Origin: Alphaproteobacteria bacterium
Lineage (GTDB): Bacteria; Pseudomonadota; Alphaproteobacteria; JAAEOK01
Direction: 5' to 3'
DNA length: 64,000 nt
Assembly (NCBI GenBank): GCA_024244705.1
Contig: JAAEOK010000098.1
Location: 62,001-126,000 of the forward strand
Made by a program: the position numbers and the translations under genes. Shown one piece after another: positions 61,124 to 64,000 of the stretch. The first letter of the stretch is position 1; each line of letters opens with the position of its first letter. The notes beneath the pieces were generated by a model. That model had not been told where the DNA came from and did not search any database. It was given only the letters and a program-made list of their open reading frames with translations.

Positions 61124-62734
61124 GTGCCGCAGGTCGGACCTGTCATCAGCAAATTCGGATTGGACACTTGCGGAGTATCCGATTACCGGACCGCGTATTG
61201 GAATCTGACGACACCATTGCTCTATGAGCAGGCGATCCGGCGCGACGAAGGCCATATCGCGGCCGGTGGCGCCTTCGTCGCGTTGACCGGCCAACACACC
61301 GGTCGCGCGCCCAAGGACAAGTTCCTCGTCGACGAGCCGTCGAGCCGCGACGACATCTGGTGGGGCGACATCAACCGGCCGATCACGGAAGAGAAATTCG
61401 ACGCCTTGCTGGCGCTGGTTCTGTCCTATTACGGCGATCGCGACCTGTTCGTGCGCGATTGTTTCGCCGGCGCCGATGCCGATTACCGGCTGCGCGTGCG
61501 CGTGGTCACCGTCGAGGCGTGGCACAACATGTTCGCGCGCAATATGTTCCTGCAGCCGCCGGCCGCCGAACTGGCCGAATTCGAGCCCGATTTCACCATC
61601 CTGCAAGCACCGAAACTGCAGGCCGATCCGGCGCTGCACGGCACCGATTCGGGGGTCTTCATCGTCGTCCATTTCGCGCGCCGCATGGTCCTGATCGGCG
61701 GCAGCGGCTATGCCGGGGAGATCAAGAAGTCGGTCTTCGGGTTGCTCAATTATCTGCTGCCCGAACGCGGCGTACTGCCGATGCATTGTTCGGCCAACAT
61801 CGGCCGGGGCGGTGACACGGCCATCTTCTTCGGCCTATCCGGCACCGGCAAGACGACGCTTTCGGCCGACGGCACACGAAAACTGATCGGCGACGACGAA
61901 CATGGCTGGTCGGAGAACGGCATCTTCAACTTCGAGGGCGGATGCTACGCCAAGGTGATCCGGCTGAGCCCCGACGCCGAGCCCGAGATTCACGCCACCA
62001 CCGGGCGATTCGGCACCATCCTCGAGAACGTCGTCATGGATCCGATAAACGGCGTGCTCGATTTCGACGACGCCTCGCACACCGAAAACACGCGTGCGTC
62101 CTACCCCATCGACTATATTCCCGACATCGCCGAGGACGGCCGCGGCGGACACCCCGAGAACATCGTCATGCTGACCGCCGACGCCTTCGGCGTCCTGCCG
62201 CCGATATCGCGGCTGACCGCCGCGCAGGCGATGTATCACTTCCTGTCCGGCTACACCGCCCGCGTCGCCGGCACTGAGAAGGGTCTCGGCAGCGAGCCCC
62301 AGGCGACCTTTTCGACCTGTTTCGGCGCGCCGTTTATGCCGCGTCATCCGTCGGTCTATGCCCGGTTGCTGGGCGAGAAGATCCAACGCCACGGCGCCCG
62401 CTGCTGGCTCGTCAATACCGGCTGGTCGGGCGGCAGCTTCGGCGTTGGCGAGCGCATGAAAATTGCCCACACCCGGGCCATGGTGCGGGCCGCGCTGGAC
62501 GGGCAGCTCACCGAAGTGGCGACGACGCCGCATCCCGATTTCGGCTTGGCGATGCCCGATTCGTGCCCCGAGGTGCCGGGCGAGGTGCTCAACCCCAAGA
62601 ACACCTGGGCCGACAAGTCAGCCTACGATACGACGGCGCGCGAGTTGACCAAACGGTTCGAGACCAACTTCAAGCAGTTCGAGCCCTATGTCGATGACGG
62701 CGTCAAGGCGGCCGGCATTCACGCCGCGGCCTGA
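61124..62734 (+). CDS. pckA: Phosphoenolpyruvate carboxykinase (ATP)
   Basis: The gluconeogenic enzyme making PEP from oxaloacetate. It is 536 aa with the substrate segment TGQHTGRAPKDKF, GLLNYLLPERGVLPMHCSAN, the P-loop FFGLSGTGKTTLSADGTRKL, the metal site DDEHGWSENGIFNFEGGCYA and NTGWSGGSFGVGERMKI. The start is GTG at 61124 with GGAGG 6 nt upstream. pckA near chvI/chvG is typical of alphaproteobacteria, and its product PEP feeds the PTS relay encoded here. Confidence 0.97.
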   Translation: MPQVGPVISKFGLDTCGVSDYRTAYWNLTTPLLYEQAIRRDEGHIAAGGAFVALTGQHTGRAPKDKFLVDEPSSRDDIWWGDINRPITEEKFDALLALVLSYYGDRDLFVRDCFAGADADYRLRVRVVTVEAWHNMFARNMFLQPPAAELAEFEPDFTILQAPKLQADPALHGTDSGVFIVVHFARRMVLIGGSGYAGEIKKSVFGLLNYLLPERGVLPMHCSANIGRGGDTAIFFGLSGTGKTTLSADGTRKLIGDDEHGWSENGIFNFEGGCYAKVIRLSPDAEPEIHATTGRFGTILENVVMDPINGVLDFDDASHTENTRASYPIDYIPDIAEDGRGGHPENIVMLTADAFGVLPPISRLTAAQAMYHFLSGYTARVAGTEKGLGSEPQATFSTCFGAPFMPRHPSVYARLLGEKIQRHGARCWLVNTGWSGGSFGVGERMKIAHTRAMVRAALDGQLTEVATTPHPDFGLAMPDSCPEVPGEVLNPKNTWADKSAYDTTARELTKRFETNFKQFEPYVDDGVKAAGIHAAA

Positions 62735-62746
62735 GCGGTCCAACCC

Positions 62747-63082
62747 CTAACCGGCCAGCAGGCGGCTGCGCTCCTCGAACTCTTCCTTGTCGATTTCGCC
62801 GCGCGCGAAGCGTTCGCGCAGGGTCGTCATGGCGGCGTCGTGGCCGCCGGCGCCTTGCCCCGCGATCCCGAGCCAGCGCAGGATCAGGATGACGACGCCG
62901 ATGATCACCGCCAGGAACAGGATCATCATCAACGGGCCGAAGACCCAGCCGAAACCGCCGCCCCACATATGTTCGCGATAATAGGGGCCGCTCTGCTGGG
63001 CCCAGGCCGCGGCTGTGGCGAGCAATACGGTTGTGGTCGCCGACGCCGATGCCCAACCCGCATTCACGTATGCTGATCTCAT
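62747..63082 (-). CDS. SHOCT-domain membrane protein
   Basis: A 111-aa protein: an N-terminal signal-like segment (SASATTTVLLATAAAWAQQ), a Gly/Trp-rich loop (MWGGGFGWVFGP), one strong membrane helix (LMMILFLAVIIGVVILILRW) and a C-terminal SHOCT domain (LRERFARGEIDKEEFEERSR). SHOCT domains are short oligomerisation helices found at protein termini. GGGAG stands 7 nt before the ATG at 63082. It converges on pckA with a 12-bp gap. Function is unknown. Confidence 0.88.
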   Translation of the reverse strand: MRSAYVNAGWASASATTTVLLATAAAWAQQSGPYYREHMWGGGFGWVFGPLMMILFLAVIIGVVILILRWLGIAGQGAGGHDAAMTTLRERFARGEIDKEEFEERSRLLAG

Positions 63083-63279
63083 GGCAAATCTCCCTACGGC
63101 CCGCCACCCGAGACGGACCGGCGCATGAACAAAGTTGCCTATATTTTCCAACAATCGGCGCGCGCCCTCGTTGACATGGGTCAACCGCTGCCAACACACT
63201 GAGTAACCAATCGAATCTGGGCGGCCGCGGGGGCCTGGCCGTCCCCCAAAGGAACGCGCACGGTGGTGAGGAGGAAGCG

Positions 63280-63908
63280 ATGAGTGACGTCGTTGTCTAT
63301 GGGTTTCCGCAGAGCACATATGTCCGTACAACGCGAATCTGCCTGCAGGAAAAGGGCGTCGCCTATACGATCGAGAGCGTGGATCTGAGCGCCGACGACT
63401 ACCCAACCCTGCACCCCTTCCGCAAGGTTCCGGCGTTTCGCCATGACGATTTCCACCTCTACGAAACGGCGGCCATCGCCCGATACGTCGATATGGCCTT
63501 CGACGGCCCGGCGCTGACGCCCGCCGATGCGCGGGGGTGGCGCGCATGGCGCAATGGATCAGCGCGATCAACGACTACGTCTATCCGGCCATGATCCGGC
63601 GCTGCGTTCTCGAGCGGTTCGCACCGGTGATCAGGGGGCGCGACCCGGACGAGGCGACGATCGCGGCGGCGCTGCCCGACATCGAATACCAGCTCGGCGT
63701 GTTCGACGCCGCGCTCGGCGGCAGCCCGATGCTGGTCGGCGATGCGCCGTCGGTCGCCGACTACTTCCTTGCCCCGATCCTGTTCTACATGTCGATCACG
63801 CCGGATTCGGCGGGCCTTGTCGAGGCGCGGCCCAACGTCGTCCGCTGGCACGCGGCGATGCAATCCCGCGCCAGCTACCAGGACACGATTCCCGAACTGC
63901 CGACCTAG
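63280..63908 (+). pseudogene. Glutathione S-transferase gene split by a frameshift
   Basis: The first frame (from ATG 63280) encodes a GST N-terminal domain (VVVYGFPQSTYVRTTRICLQ, HPFRKVPAFRHDDFHLYETA) and runs off into nonsense after LTPADARG, stopping at 63594. The C-terminal domain continues in another frame from about 63534 (MAQWISAINDYVYPAMIRR, VGDAPSVADYFLAPILFYM) to the stop at 63908. The shift coincides with a run of five G (63533-63537); one added G would restore a protein of about 209 aa. It could be a true mutation or a sequencing error. Both halves keep normal family sequence, so any mutation is recent. Confidence 0.8.
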
Positions 63909-63949
63909 CAGCCCGATCCGGGTCTCGCTCCGCCCACTTGCCGATCGGC

Positions 63950-64000
63950 TCAATGCGCCTCGGCCCAGTTGTCGCCGACGCCGGCATCGACGACCAGCGG
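63950..64000 (-). CDS. polA: Probable DNA polymerase I, last 16 residues (runs off the window)
   Basis: The final codons on the minus strand read PLVVDAGVGDNWAEAH then TGA at 63952-63950. This matches the usual C-terminus of PolA, where a PLxVxxGxGxNWxxAH ending is conserved. Only these codons are in the window, so the call rests on this short match. Confidence 0.6.
   Translation of the reverse strand, partial: PLVVDAGVGDNWAEAH

Overview
The window is a gene-dense, GC-rich stretch of chromosome from an alphaproteobacterium, most probably a Rhodospirillales-like lineage. The assignment rests on marker combinations that are typical of that class: ChvG/ChvI with a short HprK, RapZ and pckA; a DivL-type kinase with tyrosine at the phosphorylation site; AddAB instead of RecBCD; AmgK/MurU; Hsp20 followed by DUF1150; a FYDLN-acid protein next to aroA; and a class II EPSP synthase. 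Genes are tightly packed, with many ATGA or GTGA stop/start overlaps and several GTG or TTG starts. There is no rRNA, CRISPR array, insertion sequence, prophage or recognisable defence system.

Layout. 1-6.3 kb, minus strand: the start of a glutathione S-transferase gene, then gltB and gltD. 6.5-9.2 kb: uppP, an NDUFA9-like reductase gene, and tRNA-Leu(CAG) followed at once by an RNase D gene. 9.4-15.4 kb, plus: a cell-envelope and nitrogen operon, kdsD-lptC-lptA-lptB-rpoN-hpf-ptsN. 15.6-22.4 kb: hsp20-DUF1150 with a strong heat-shock promoter, an OmpA-type lipoprotein, an EF-hand protein, a nitrilase with a remnant of a flavin amine oxidase, a cyclase/TPR protein and an EamA transporter. 22.5-37.1 kb: tRNA-Ala(GGC), FYDLN, aroA-cmk-rpsA-ihfB-lapA, an amino-acid oxidase-like gene, pyrF, two tandem paralogous membrane proteins, trpF-trpB-trpA, accD, folC.

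37.1-46.2 kb, minus: trxA, addA, addB, murU, amgK, tsaE. 46.5-49.1 kb: a four-gene cassette (LysR with a divergent secreted cupin, ArsR with an SRPBCC protein) that looks inserted between tsaE and divL. 49.2-59.5 kb, minus: divL, ahcY, a PTS phosphorelay (EI, HPr, EIIA-Man), rapZ, hprK, chvG, chvI. 59.7-64 kb: a PCuAC copper chaperone, a PNPOx-like/DUF2470 protein, pckA, a SHOCT protein, a frameshifted GST gene and the tail of what looks like polA.

Two systems stand out. One is regulation of carbon and envelope state: ChvG/ChvI, HprK, a PTS without any sugar permease, PtsN beside rpoN, and pckA. The other is the DivL cell-cycle pseudokinase. I did not find an obviously new multi-gene system. 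The most unusual observations are the tandem membrane paralogues, the amine-oxidase remnant, the heptad-repeat tail on ribosomal protein S1, the inserted regulator cassette and nested inverted repeats between hsp20 and the OmpA lipoprotein gene. All functional calls come from reading motifs by eye and from family knowledge; no database search was run.
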